NCBI GenBank assembly: GCA_024277025.1
Contig: JAJRWA010000047.1
Coordinates: 1 to 39,813 of the forward strand
Reading direction: 5' to 3'
Source of the DNA: Candidatus Krumholzibacteriota bacterium
GTDB lineage: Bacteria; Krumholzibacteriota; Krumholzibacteriia; LZORAL124-64-63
Length of the DNA: 39,813 nt
A program made the position numbers and the translations under genes. This document shows, in pieces, positions 15,296-24,503 of this stretch. The notes beneath the pieces are model-generated. The model was not told the origin of the DNA, did not search any database, and was given only the letters and a program-made list of their open reading frames with translations. Numbering within the stretch: the stretch's first letter is position 1; each line of letters begins with the position of its first letter.

Positions 15296-18200
15296 ATGGC
15301 CGACACGTCGCTGGGTGCCGTCCTGCTGACGGCCATCCGGGCCACCCATCTGGTGATCATCAATGATGACGGCGAGGATCTGCCCGAGGTCAAGGCCACC
15401 TTCTACGATCAGGACGGCGGGGTTCCGTTCACGAGCGGCCGGGTCCTGCTGGCCGCCCGTGATGACCACGGACGGGATGACCTGTACGACCTGGATGGCC
15501 GGCTGAGCGGATTCCGCTTGTCGGCCCGCAAGATGGACGACCTGTCGCCGACCCGGGGCACATCAGTCTACTACCGGGACGAGACCGAGGCTTCGGTCGA
15601 CTCGGTGGTCAGCTTCGCGGACGGGCGCGCCCGGTTCTGGATGAGCAACACGGCCGTCGAGGTGCTGCGGGTCTACCTCGCCCAACCCGACAAGGCACCC
15701 ATTGCCGGGCGCATCATCGTCGCCTTCCAGGACCCGCAGCCGACGACTGTGGTCCTGACCGCCGACCGGGATACGCTCGTGGCCGACAATACCGAAGTCG
15801 TCACGATCTTCGCCCAACTGTACTACTCGGCCGGCAACACGAGTCCCCTGGCCGACACACCGGTGAGCTTCGCCGTGGGCAATTCCTCGGTGGGCAAGGG
15901 CCAGTTCGAGGTGCCGACAACCCTGACCAACAGCACCGGCCTGGCCAGGGCCAGGCTCACGGCCACCGGCGCCGGTCCCCTGCTGATCACCGCCTCGGTC
16001 GTGATCGACAATCGGGTCCTGACCGTCGAGGGCGGCGAACTGGGCAGCGGTGAGCCGTTCCTGACGGTCGTCCCGCTGGCCGGGCCGACGGCCGGCTGGC
16101 GGGTGTCGGTGCCGAGCCAGGTCAGCGCCCTGGACCGCCCGGTAGCCGTTACCGGGCAGTTGGTGGACCTGTTCGGCAACCGGACCACCGACCCGGACCT
16201 GCCCATCATGTTCAGTGCGGACCCACCGGAGCTGGGTTCATTCGAACCCATCACGGCGGTCTCGGACACGAACGGCCGGGCCCTGAGCGTATTCACGCCG
16301 GCGGGCGGCTCCGGCCTAGTGACCATCGGCGGCGACGGCGGCAGTCTCGCCGGCGACGCCGCCAGCGTGCAGCTGCGGGACGTCAAGGTGATTCCCGATC
16401 CGGTCTGGTTCGAGGAGCCGCGTACACGGCAGACCTTTGACAAGACCGATCTGACCGCCCTGGTGATCGACAACACTCCCGACGAATTGATTCTCGAATT
16501 GCCCTTCCAGTCGGATTTCAACGGCATGCAGCTGCATGTCGTCTTCGAGACCAACTTCGATGCCGCGGGCGCCGGCCGTGACCCGTTCGAACAGCCGGTC
16601 AACTACGGCCATGCCGACCGGCCCGACTACGTGCTGACCTCGAAGTATTCGGCGAACGACTATGGCGACTTCCGGCGCTGGAACACGCCCGGCGCCCGCT
16701 GGGAATTCTGGGATCTGGCCAACGACGAGTACAGCGAAGCCGCCGTGGACCAGAACATCCAGGGGCCGTGGGTGAGCAAGGAAGCCGACCGCGTGGTCAT
16801 TCGCATGCCCTGGGCACCTCTGGGCGGCGCGCCGGACTCCCTGCGGCTGGAGGCCTACCTGACCCAGGATGACGGCGAAAAGCGAGCGGCCTTCGACTCG
16901 GCCCCGCAGGACTCGACGCTGAACCTGACCTTCGACTACACCGACCCCCAGCCCGGTGACTGGGACACGGCTCTCGGTCCGGTGACCCTCGTGGCCTGGG
17001 GCGAGACCTACACCGTCAAGACGGACTTCCCCACGCCGCCGGCGGTGACCGAAGTGACCGCGGACCCGGCCGAGGTGGGAGCGGGCGAGATCATCGTCCT
17101 GAGCGCCCTTGTCGTCGATGGCGGCGACGGCATCGGTGACGTGCTGGCCGACCTGAGCGCCATGGGCGGTGGCGCCCTGAGCCGGATGTACGACGACGGC
17201 GACCCGAACCACGGTGACGTGACCGCCGGTGACGGCGTCTACAGCCTGCGGACGCTAGTGCCTCCGGGCAATCCGGGCGGCTCGCAGGAGCTGCTGGTCA
17301 AGGCCAACGACGGCGCCAACATCTGGCCCATGACCGAGGCCGTGACCATCACCGTCACGCCGATCATCGAACCGCTCGTGGTGGCCCTGGACCCGGTTGG
17401 CGACGATCATGGTCCGAACCAACCCGGCAGCCCGCGCAAGTTCACGACCTACCCGACCAATATCGCCTTCGTGCCCGGCGCCTTCGACATCACGGCGCTG
17501 ACCGTCTTCGAGACGGTCGCCAACGTCGGCGGGGAACAGGTGGAGATGATCGCCTTCCAGGTCAGGATCGTCGATTTCCCCGACCCTAACGATCCGGGAA
17601 CCGCCAACTGGAGCCCCCTGTACGCGGACCTGAATATCGAGAAAATAGACATCCTGATCGACACCGGTCCGGGTGGTTCGACCGCCACCCTGCCCAACCG
17701 GCAGGCCGCGTTCCAACCCTGGGACGCCTGGGACTATGCCATCATCATGGACGGCTGGTACAAGGCCCTGATCCCGTCCCTGGGCCAGAACACGATCGAC
17801 TCCTGGCGCGACAACGCCCTGCGCTCGGACAAGGACATCCTGCTGGTCGGCGACCCGGCGACCGACACCATCACCGCCCTGGTTTCCAAGGCCGCCCTGG
17901 GCGAACCGACGGCCGAGGACATCCGCGGCTGGGACATGGTTGTCTGCCTGGCCAGCCACGATTTCGGCGGTGAAGAGGTGCTCGGCGGCATCCGCTGGGT
18001 CAACGAGGCCCGCAGCGAATGGAACTTCGGCGGCGGTCAGAACGGAGACCGGGACTCGAATCTCATCGACCTGCTGCTGGTGCCGGGCTCGGGCCACAGC
18101 GCAGGCCTGACCCAGGAAGAGATACTGGACTACGAATCCGCCGCCGCCCTGCAGCGGCTCGAGTCCGGCGAGACACCGGTGGCCATCGAGATGTCCCAGT

Positions 18201-19456
18201 TCGAGGATACCGGCCCGCCGGTCATTGACGTCGGCGGCAAGGGCTCGGTCGTCACCAGGGTCATGCCCCTGGCCGACGCCCCCCTCGCCCTGACGATCGG
18301 AATCACCGACGACTTCCGGGTCGACCGGGCCGAGTTTCGCTACCGGTCGAGTGGATTTACCGGCGACGGCTGGCAGCATGTCGTGCCGATGGGCTTTCTG
18401 GGCCGCGACCGGTGGGTCGTGGACATCATGCCCTCGTTCCTCGATTCACTGGTCGTCTCTCCCATCGATTCGACCCGCTACCTGGAGTTCGAGGTCTGGG
18501 CGATCGACCCCCTGGACAAAGCAACGACCTCACCGGTGACCACTCTGGAAATCGCCGAGAGCTCATTGTGCCGCCCCGAGGACTCCACGCTGGACCGGAC
18601 GAATCTGGCCCTGCTGCAGGTGGACGGCTCGGCGCTGATCGTCTCGGACCAGTTGAGCCGTTGGCTTGTCGACAACCACGTGGCCAACGCCTGGCCGGGC
18701 GAGCCCGTGTCGCCGGACACGATGGCTGCGGCGGTGGAACTGCAGTGGGACATCTGCAACATCCCCAGTGACGAGCAGAGCGCTCCGGCCGTGCCTCCGG
18801 GCCAGCCGATCGGCGTGTTCCGGCAGGTCTTCCTGGCCACGGCCGATACTCTGGGCGGCTACTTCGACCACCAGGCCAAGCTGCCCCGCACGATGGATCT
18901 GTCCCTCCATTTTCCGCAGGCCTGGCTGCCCGCAGGCGTGGACAGGAATTCGGTGGCCATGTACGAGTACCATGCCGGGTCGGACCGCTGGGTCCTGATC
19001 GGGGGCAACGTCAGCCTGACCGGCAACAACGTGACCGCAGCCGTCAAGGGCGCCGGCGTCTACGGCTTGTTCCGCACCGAGGGCGTCAGCTTCGATCCCC
19101 AGGAAGTGCTGTCGGGCACCCTTGTGTCGCCCAATCCGTTTTCGCCCAACGGCGACGGCCTCTACGACGAGACGTCGATTTCATTCTATCTGACCCAGGA
19201 AGCGACGGTCACCGTCGAGGTCTACAACATCTACGGGGACCGCAAGAATATCCTGACCCAGACGTTCTCCTATGCCGGTACCGACCAGGATGACACGACG
19301 CCGCGCCGGGTGCCCGGGCTGGTCTGGAACGGCACTGACTTCAAGGGCGATGTGGTGCCCTACGGTATCTACGTCCTGCGCATCATCGCCACCTACAACC
19401 AGGCCGGCGGCACGCGCACCATCCGGACGAATTTCCCCGTGGCGGTGATCAAATGA
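15296..19456 (+). CDS. Giant multidomain surface protein, C-terminal part (Big_1-like, glucodextranase-C-like, FlgD/T9SS-type domain)
   Basis: 1386 residues from the first ATG after the TAG, but really in frame from 15269 with the upstream part. In order (numbering from this ATG): the end of a beta module, invasin-like Ig modules (about 140-355; LTADRDTLVADNTEVVTIFA), CBM9-like segments (about 370-580), an Ig-like domain (about 585-695), and a domain closely resembling the glucodextranase C-terminal carbohydrate-binding domain (about 700-960: DPVGDDHGP, TYPTNIAFVPGAFDIT, WDAWDYAIIMDGW). Further beta domains follow, then a sorting-type C-terminus with VSPNPFSPNGDGLYDETSISF and WNGTDFKGDVVPYGIYVLRI. 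No catalytic motif was recognised, so it is likely a surface glycan-binding or scaffold protein. Its last codon overlaps the start of the PorV-like gene (ATGA). Without readthrough or internal initiation this part would have no signal peptide and no ribosome site. Confidence 0.75.
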   Translation: MADTSLGAVLLTAIRATHLVIINDDGEDLPEVKATFYDQDGGVPFTSGRVLLAARDDHGRDDLYDLDGRLSGFRLSARKMDDLSPTRGTSVYYRDETEASVDSVVSFADGRARFWMSNTAVEVLRVYLAQPDKAPIAGRIIVAFQDPQPTTVVLTADRDTLVADNTEVVTIFAQLYYSAGNTSPLADTPVSFAVGNSSVGKGQFEVPTTLTNSTGLARARLTATGAGPLLITASVVIDNRVLTVEGGELGSGEPFLTVVPLAGPTAGWRVSVPSQVSALDRPVAVTGQLVDLFGNRTTDPDLPIMFSADPPELGSFEPITAVSDTNGRALSVFTPAGGSGLVTIGGDGGSLAGDAASVQLRDVKVIPDPVWFEEPRTRQTFDKTDLTALVIDNTPDELILELPFQSDFNGMQLHVVFETNFDAAGAGRDPFEQPVNYGHADRPDYVLTSKYSANDYGDFRRWNTPGARWEFWDLANDEYSEAAVDQNIQGPWVSKEADRVVIRMPWAPLGGAPDSLRLEAYLTQDDGEKRAAFDSAPQDSTLNLTFDYTDPQPGDWDTALGPVTLVAWGETYTVKTDFPTPPAVTEVTADPAEVGAGEIIVLSALVVDGGDGIGDVLADLSAMGGGALSRMYDDGDPNHGDVTAGDGVYSLRTLVPPGNPGGSQELLVKANDGANIWPMTEAVTITVTPIIEPLVVALDPVGDDHGPNQPGSPRKFTTYPTNIAFVPGAFDITALTVFETVANVGGEQVEMIAFQVRIVDFPDPNDPGTANWSPLYADLNIEKIDILIDTGPGGSTATLPNRQAAFQPWDAWDYAIIMDGWYKALIPSLGQNTIDSWRDNALRSDKDILLVGDPATDTITALVSKAALGEPTAEDIRGWDMVVCLASHDFGGEEVLGGIRWVNEARSEWNFGGGQNGDRDSNLIDLLLVPGSGHSAGLTQEEILDYESAAALQRLESGETPVAIEMSQFEDTGPPVIDVGGKGSVVTRVMPLADAPLALTIGITDDFRVDRAEFRYRSSGFTGDGWQHVVPMGFLGRDRWVVDIMPSFLDSLVVSPIDSTRYLEFEVWAIDPLDKATTSPVTTLEIAESSLCRPEDSTLDRTNLALLQVDGSALIVSDQLSRWLVDNHVANAWPGEPVSPDTMAAAVELQWDICNIPSDEQSAPAVPPGQPIGVFRQVFLATADTLGGYFDHQAKLPRTMDLSLHFPQAWLPAGVDRNSVAMYEYHAGSDRWVLIGGNVSLTGNNVTAAVKGAGVYGLFRTEGVSFDPQEVLSGTLVSPNPFSPNGDGLYDETSISFYLTQEATVTVEVYNIYGDRKNILTQTFSYAGTDQDDTTPRRVPGLVWNGTDFKGDVVPYGIYVLRIIATYNQAGGTRTIRTNFPVAVIK

Positions 19457-20346
19457 AGCACATCACCGACCGCCGCACCTTGTTGGGTCTGCTCGGGCTG
19501 CTGGGGATTTGCTGCGGCCTGGTGCCCTCCGCCCGGGCGGATTTCCGCCACGCCGGTGTCGGCGCCCGGCCCAAGGCCCTGGGCTCGGCCTTTGTCGCGG
19601 TGGCCGACGACGCCAACGCAGCCTATTGGAATCCCGCCGGCCTGACGCGCAGCAACCGCACTTCACTGATGCTGAGCAACAGTTGGCTCTACGGCGTGTC
19701 CGAGATCGACAACTATTATCTGGCCATGGAGCTGCCCAGCCTCGGCGCCTTCCACTTCGGCGCCTCCTGGGTCCGGCTGGGCATCACCGACATCTACAGC
19801 GAGGACACGATCAGTCTGGCGGTGGCCGCCGAGCTGCCGTTCATGACGGGCCTGAGCGTGGGCCTGGCCGGCAAGATGTTCGTGCTCGACGCGCCCGGCT
19901 ACGACCAGTACAACGACCCGAATTTCACCGGCGGCGACCAGGGCTATTCCGCCGACCTCGGCCTGCTCTACGACAGCGGCGGCCCCTGGACCCTGGGCGG
20001 CACGATCTACAATCTGCACGAGACTTCGCTGCAACTGCTGAGCAGCACCGCCAATCCCGATCCGGTCTACACCGAGTGGGCCGGCGGCGGCAGCTACCTG
20101 TTCCGCGACACGCTTCTGCTGACCGCCGACTTTCGCAACCGCGAGGGCCGCACCACGGACATCGTGCTGCACGGCGGCGCGGAGATCTGGTTCTTCGACG
20201 CCCTGGTGCTGCGCACAGGGCTGGACCGCGGCATGGTCACCCTGGGCGTCGGCCTGCAGGACATCCACTGGGAGGCGGACTTCTCCCTCGAGACCGACAA
20301 CAATCTGGGTAACATCTACATGTTGTCCTTCACCATAAGAAACTGA
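19453..20346 (+). CDS. PorV/PorQ-family outer-membrane protein
   Basis: A 297-residue outer-membrane beta-barrel protein with a signal peptide ending SARA. The mature N-terminus FRHAGVGARPKALGSAFVAVADDANAAYWNPAGL carries the hallmark of the PorV/PorQ (UPF0164-like) family: G-A-R-x-x-x-L-G-x-A-F, DDANA and WNPAGL. In Bacteroidota, PorV receives T9SS cargo after export and helps attach it to the surface. The length is a little short for PorV (about 350-390) and near PorQ. Its start overlaps the stop of the giant sorting-domain protein by 4 bases, which suggests coupled production of a cargo and its outer-membrane partner. The remainder is alternating amphipathic strands such as SVGLAGKMFVLD. 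T9SS function in this organism is inferred, since no core T9SS gene is in the window. Confidence 0.85.
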   Translation: MKHITDRRTLLGLLGLLGICCGLVPSARADFRHAGVGARPKALGSAFVAVADDANAAYWNPAGLTRSNRTSLMLSNSWLYGVSEIDNYYLAMELPSLGAFHFGASWVRLGITDIYSEDTISLAVAAELPFMTGLSVGLAGKMFVLDAPGYDQYNDPNFTGGDQGYSADLGLLYDSGGPWTLGGTIYNLHETSLQLLSSTANPDPVYTEWAGGGSYLFRDTLLLTADFRNREGRTTDIVLHGGAEIWFFDALVLRTGLDRGMVTLGVGLQDIHWEADFSLETDNNLGNIYMLSFTIRN

Positions 20347-20354
20347 GGCTGGCG

Positions 20355-21995
20355 TTGAGAAAGATCTCCTTGCTGAACGCATGTCCGCTGCCGCCGACGC
20401 GGCGGCGACGTCTGCTGGCCGCAGCAACGGCAGCCGCGGTCCTGGCCGCGTCCCTGCCGGCAGCCAGGGCGGCCAACAAGCTCGAGGGTTACTACGAGGC
20501 CGAAGTCAGCGCCCAGAAGGACGACGGCAAGTGGCACTTCGGCGCCCCGAGCGCCAACGGCATTCCCCGGCACTACGCGGAGCTGAAGTTCTGGTCCTGG
20601 CCGAACGACCACTTCGAGGTCTTCGCCAAGGTCAAGGCCGAGTCCAACCGCGACGACGACCGCTCGCCGGGCATCGACTACTTCGCTCCGCCCTGGTTCA
20701 ACGGCGAGGGCCACATCAAGCTGCGGCAAGACAAGTACGAAGCCTACCTCTTCTACCGGCAGAACCGGTTCTACATCAACGACGAGCCCCTGCTGCGGCT
20801 GGTCGACGACGGCAAGCTGAAGAACGACGACTGGGGCCCCAAGGCCCAGGGCATCCGGTTCGATTTCTGGGATACGAACTTCCTGGGCATTCCCAATCTG
20901 GGCGGCACCGTGATCACCAGTGACAACGGCGGCACGTTCAGCACCAACGGAGTCGACGTGCCCAACGGCGAGAACTCGTGGATTCTGCGCGGCCGGCACA
21001 AGGCCTGGGAAGGCCGCATCGAGACCGGCGCCATGTTCATCCGCAAGGACTGGACCGACACCTCCCAGGAGAACTGGCCCGAGTTGCTGGGGCTGATGTA
21101 CAACAACGTCTATTCGCTGGATGTGGCCTTCAGCCCGCGCAACCTCGTGGCAACCGGACTGCGGCTGGGGCCGCTCAATCTGGAGCAGACACGGTGGACG
21201 GCGGAAGCGGCCATCAGCGAACAGCCTTACGACGTCGAGGTATTCGGTACGAGCACGGCCAAGTCACGGGCCATCGCCGTGGAGATGCGTGACCTGCACG
21301 TGAGCGACCTGACCGTCCACGCCTGGTATAACGATTTCGGCGAGGACTTCCGTGATTTCACCTCCAGCCGTTTCGACAACAGCCGCGAGTACAACCGGGT
21401 CCAGAACCATGTCGAGGGTATCTGGCTGGTGCCGAAGAAGGCCGTCACCGCCAAGGTCAATTTCGACCACTACCGCAAACGATACGCCGACGAGCCCGGG
21501 GGCGGCCTGCGGCCGACAACCGAGTGGTATGCTGAGCTTTACATGGAGTACGTCAACGGCTTCAAGTCGCGCTTCGCCTACCGCAACTGGCATGGATTCG
21601 ACCAGTCCCTAGAGGTGAACAGTTTCACCCACTACCCGGACTGGTTCGCCGAGGTTTCGGTGGAGAACTTCCTGGCCAAGATCCGCCTGCAGGCCAGGAT
21701 CCACGACGCCGGGACCTTCCGCCAGGTGACCATCTACGGTTTCGACATGAGTGTGAACCTGACTGACCGCATGAAGGGCTATCTGCGGGCCATGAACGTC
21801 AACGAGACGATCGAGGCCCGCCATACGATGTTTGCCCAGTTGAAGTACGATGTCGGGTGGGGCGCCGAGGTTTATTTCGAGTACGGCGACGCGGGCCAGT
21901 CCGACAATCTGGTTTACACGGACTGGTTCATCAACGAAGGAAGCAACGACAATCTGCGCGACCGCTTCAAACTGCTGGTCAAAGCGTGGTTCTGA
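20355..21995 (+). CDS. Predicted outer-membrane beta-barrel protein, function unknown
   Basis: A 546-residue exported protein with a signal peptide ending AARA at about residue 39. The start is TTG with GAGG 6 bases upstream; no in-frame ATG gives a signal peptide. The mature sequence is a long series of short amphipathic strands with aromatic ends (for example YYEAEVSAQ, YAELKFWSW, FEVFAKVKAE, WYAELYMEYV, AEVYFEYGD) and ends in Phe (LLVKAWF), the usual barrel-assembly signal. There is no TonB box or plug domain, so it is not SusC-like. It lies 8 bases after the PorV-like gene and 20 before the CBM48 barrel. It may form a pore or scaffold for glycan passage; nothing in the sequence identifies a family. 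Confidence 0.75.
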   Translation: MRKISLLNACPLPPTRRRRLLAAATAAAVLAASLPAARAANKLEGYYEAEVSAQKDDGKWHFGAPSANGIPRHYAELKFWSWPNDHFEVFAKVKAESNRDDDRSPGIDYFAPPWFNGEGHIKLRQDKYEAYLFYRQNRFYINDEPLLRLVDDGKLKNDDWGPKAQGIRFDFWDTNFLGIPNLGGTVITSDNGGTFSTNGVDVPNGENSWILRGRHKAWEGRIETGAMFIRKDWTDTSQENWPELLGLMYNNVYSLDVAFSPRNLVATGLRLGPLNLEQTRWTAEAAISEQPYDVEVFGTSTAKSRAIAVEMRDLHVSDLTVHAWYNDFGEDFRDFTSSRFDNSREYNRVQNHVEGIWLVPKKAVTAKVNFDHYRKRYADEPGGGLRPTTEWYAELYMEYVNGFKSRFAYRNWHGFDQSLEVNSFTHYPDWFAEVSVENFLAKIRLQARIHDAGTFRQVTIYGFDMSVNLTDRMKGYLRAMNVNETIEARHTMFAQLKYDVGWGAEVYFEYGDAGQSDNLVYTDWFINEGSNDNLRDRFKLLVKAWF

Positions 21996-22015
21996 TCAGA
22001 TTCGGGGAGCTGCCC

Positions 22016-24493
22016 ATGTTTGCCAAGGAGATCCGCATGCAGGAAATCCACAGATTCGCCCGCCGGATGCTGCCGGCGCTGCTGGCTCTGGCCCTGACCG
22101 TGGCGGGCGTCGCTTTCGCCGGGCCGATCGCCGGCGAAGGAGGTGTGGTCTTCACGCTCGGCGCACCGGACGCCCAGGCTGTGTTCCTGGCTGGTGATTT
22201 CAACGGCTGGAACGCGAGTGATCTGGCCCTGGCCGATGACGGCAACGGCAATTGGACGATCACGGTGGCGCTCGACCCCGGCACGTACGAATACAAGTTC
22301 GTGGTCGATGGTGACTGGCGGGAGGACCCGGGCAACCCGGACAAGAAGTCCGATCCCTTCGGCGGCGCCAACTCGGTGGTCACGGTGGCGGCCGACGGCG
22401 GTCTGGCCGGGGCTGCTGTCACGGCAGTGCCCGCTGCGACTGCGGCAGGCGCGACGCCGACAGCGGACGACATCAAAGTGGGCGCTCCCCGCGCTGTCGA
22501 CGGCGGCATCGCCTTCACATTCCACGACTCTGGTGCGACAAGGGTCAATCTGGCCGGCAGTTTCAACGGCTGGAACGCCGACGATACTCCGCTGGCCGGT
22601 GACGGCCAGGGCAACTGGATCGTGGTCCGCGAGATGGCCGCCGGTCAGCACGAGTACAAATTCGTCGTTGACGGCAACTGGTTGGCCGACCCGGAGAATC
22701 CCGACACCCAGTCCGACCCCTACGGCGGTGTGAACTCGGTCATCACCGTCGACGAAAAGGGCCAGTTGACGGCCACCGAGGCCGGCGGCACGGCGGCCGC
22801 CGCCAACAACACCCTGAATGCCAAGGTCACCATCGACGGCCGCTATCTGACTCGGTTCCGATACGCCAAGAATGTCGCCGTCGACGTCAACGACGAGTCG
22901 AAGGTCGACCCACGTTTCCGCCTGCAGCGCCCCACCCAGAGCGTGGACCTGAATTTCAATACGGAAGTCAGCGAGATTGCGCGCACCTTCATGCGTCTGC
23001 GCCTGGATTCGGACCAGAACATCATCCAGAACAACGTGGCTGCGGTTCTGGACGAGGCCAATCTGGAAATCAACCCCGAGGAATTTGCACTGAAGGCCTA
23101 CTGGAACCAGGAAGTGTTCACCGGCGAAGACTTGCTCAAGCTGGGCGGCGATGTGGACCTGCCCGGCACGATCATGCACGACCATCTGGACTACGGCAAG
23201 GGCACGGCCGGGGCCCTGTTTGTCGCCGACCCACTGGGTGTCCGCACGCGCCTGTACTTTGCCAATGTCCACAACTCGGACTACTACAACGATCCCGATC
23301 TGTTTGACAATACCGGCGAGGACCGGGTCAGCCTGCGATTCTCCCGCCAGTTCGGAAGATTTGAGATCGGGGCTCCCCTGTATGCTGAGCGCGCCCTGGT
23401 CTGGCTGGATTTCGGTTCCCTGGTCAGCCTGCCTTCCACCGGCATTCCCGCTCTGGACGATCATCTGGCCCAGACCGGTGACACGAGTACCTGGTACGAA
23501 GTCGACAACTACCTGCTGAACGGCGGACTGGACCTGCGCTACACGGCGTCGAAGCGCTGGGCTTTCGCGGCCGAGGCCCTGTATCGCAATGGGGTGCAGC
23601 GAATTGCCACCGGCAACGAGGCCGGCCAGAACAACACCAACGGCGCCATGGATGTGCCCTTCCTGGACCGAAGATCACTGGTGCTCGCGGCCCGGGCCGA
23701 GTTTGACGTCTCGGAGCGGAGCCGGCTCACCTTGCAGCACCAGACCAATCGCATGGACAGCGGCAACGCCGACGAGCGGTTGATGGTCTATTCTTTCAAG
23801 CCCCAGAGTGAAGCCAACAAGAACATCTTTTTTGCCATCGACGGCAGTCCTGCCGTGGCTGACCTGGATTCCACCGAACTGACCTGGAACTGGCAGGGTG
23901 ACAAACGGTCGGCTGCGCTGTGGCTGCGTCGCGCCGGCCGCGATCTCGACTACGGCGCCGTGGACCGCACCGCGCCGGAAGACAGTACCGTCAGCAGCCA
24001 CACGGAGAACATCTGGTACCTGGCCGGCAGCGTGGCGACCGGGAGCTCCGGCGATCGGCTGGGACAGATCGAACTGGAGGCCGCCTATACCCTGACCGAC
24101 CGCGGTGTCGCCGGACTGCAGAACAACCAGCTTGAGATGATCCTGCGCTACGACCATGACCTGACCCGCAACGTGGGCTTCATCGCCGACCTGCGGTTTA
24201 TTACCTACCACCTGGAAGGGCAAGCCGACGGCACGACCGGCGGCACGATGGACACCGACTTCTTCAACCCCTTTGTCGGCTTCCGCTACACCCCCATCCG
24301 CAAGTTGGAACTGGTCGCCGCCTATGGTGTCGATCCGGTGGACTATTCCATCGAGTACGGCGGCCGCCAGATCGGCCGCTGGATGTTCCGCCAGAACTAC
24401 TTGTTCGACCATCCGGGTGCCTCTGACCTGGAAGCCGAGAACTACCTCAAAAGCGCCCGGGTCGTAACCCTGCGGGCCCAATTGCTGTTCTAG
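22016..24493 (+). CDS. Outer-membrane beta-barrel with two N-terminal CBM48 glycan-binding modules
   Basis: 825 residues. Signal peptide about 1-36 (ALTVAGVAFA), two CBM48/E-set modules at about 40-122 and 155-245, an Ala/Thr-rich linker between them, then about 560 residues of barrel-like strands ending in LRAQLLF with a terminal Phe. Both modules keep the family core: FLAGDFNGWN and LAGSFNGWN, then YEYKFVVDGDW and HEYKFVVDGNW, then DPFGGANS and DPYGGVNS. CBM48 modules bind alpha-1,4/1,6 glucan in branching enzymes, isoamylases and AMPK. In a standard barrel the N-terminus faces the periplasm, so the modules may hold glucan on the inner side of the pore (inference). Two starts are possible: 22016 (GGGGAG 6 bases upstream) or 22037 (AGGAG 6 bases upstream). 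It ends 10 bases before the CBM48 lipoprotein gene. Confidence 0.85.
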   Translation: MFAKEIRMQEIHRFARRMLPALLALALTVAGVAFAGPIAGEGGVVFTLGAPDAQAVFLAGDFNGWNASDLALADDGNGNWTITVALDPGTYEYKFVVDGDWREDPGNPDKKSDPFGGANSVVTVAADGGLAGAAVTAVPAATAAGATPTADDIKVGAPRAVDGGIAFTFHDSGATRVNLAGSFNGWNADDTPLAGDGQGNWIVVREMAAGQHEYKFVVDGNWLADPENPDTQSDPYGGVNSVITVDEKGQLTATEAGGTAAAANNTLNAKVTIDGRYLTRFRYAKNVAVDVNDESKVDPRFRLQRPTQSVDLNFNTEVSEIARTFMRLRLDSDQNIIQNNVAAVLDEANLEINPEEFALKAYWNQEVFTGEDLLKLGGDVDLPGTIMHDHLDYGKGTAGALFVADPLGVRTRLYFANVHNSDYYNDPDLFDNTGEDRVSLRFSRQFGRFEIGAPLYAERALVWLDFGSLVSLPSTGIPALDDHLAQTGDTSTWYEVDNYLLNGGLDLRYTASKRWAFAAEALYRNGVQRIATGNEAGQNNTNGAMDVPFLDRRSLVLAARAEFDVSERSRLTLQHQTNRMDSGNADERLMVYSFKPQSEANKNIFFAIDGSPAVADLDSTELTWNWQGDKRSAALWLRRAGRDLDYGAVDRTAPEDSTVSSHTENIWYLAGSVATGSSGDRLGQIELEAAYTLTDRGVAGLQNNQLEMILRYDHDLTRNVGFIADLRFITYHLEGQADGTTGGTMDTDFFNPFVGFRYTPIRKLELVAAYGVDPVDYSIEYGGRQIGRWMFRQNYLFDHPGASDLEAENYLKSARVVTLRAQLLF

Positions 24494-24503
24494 GAGATCT
24501 GAT

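Noticed and set aside
13505-19456. TAG read as a sense codon genome-wide (code reassignment)
   Set aside because: TAG is the natural stop of the esterase (2162), the CBM48 barrel (24493) and the debranching enzyme (35250), each at the expected end of the protein.
21857-22015. Longer start for the CBM48 barrel at 21857
   Set aside because: It would overlap the preceding barrel gene by about 140 bases with an Arg-rich leader and hide the signal peptide; GGGGAG before 22016 marks the better start.
20355-24493. SusC-like TonB-dependent transporter
   Set aside because: Neither barrel protein has a TonB box, plug domain or carboxypeptidase-regulatory-like N-terminal domain; both differ clearly from SusC in size and layout.
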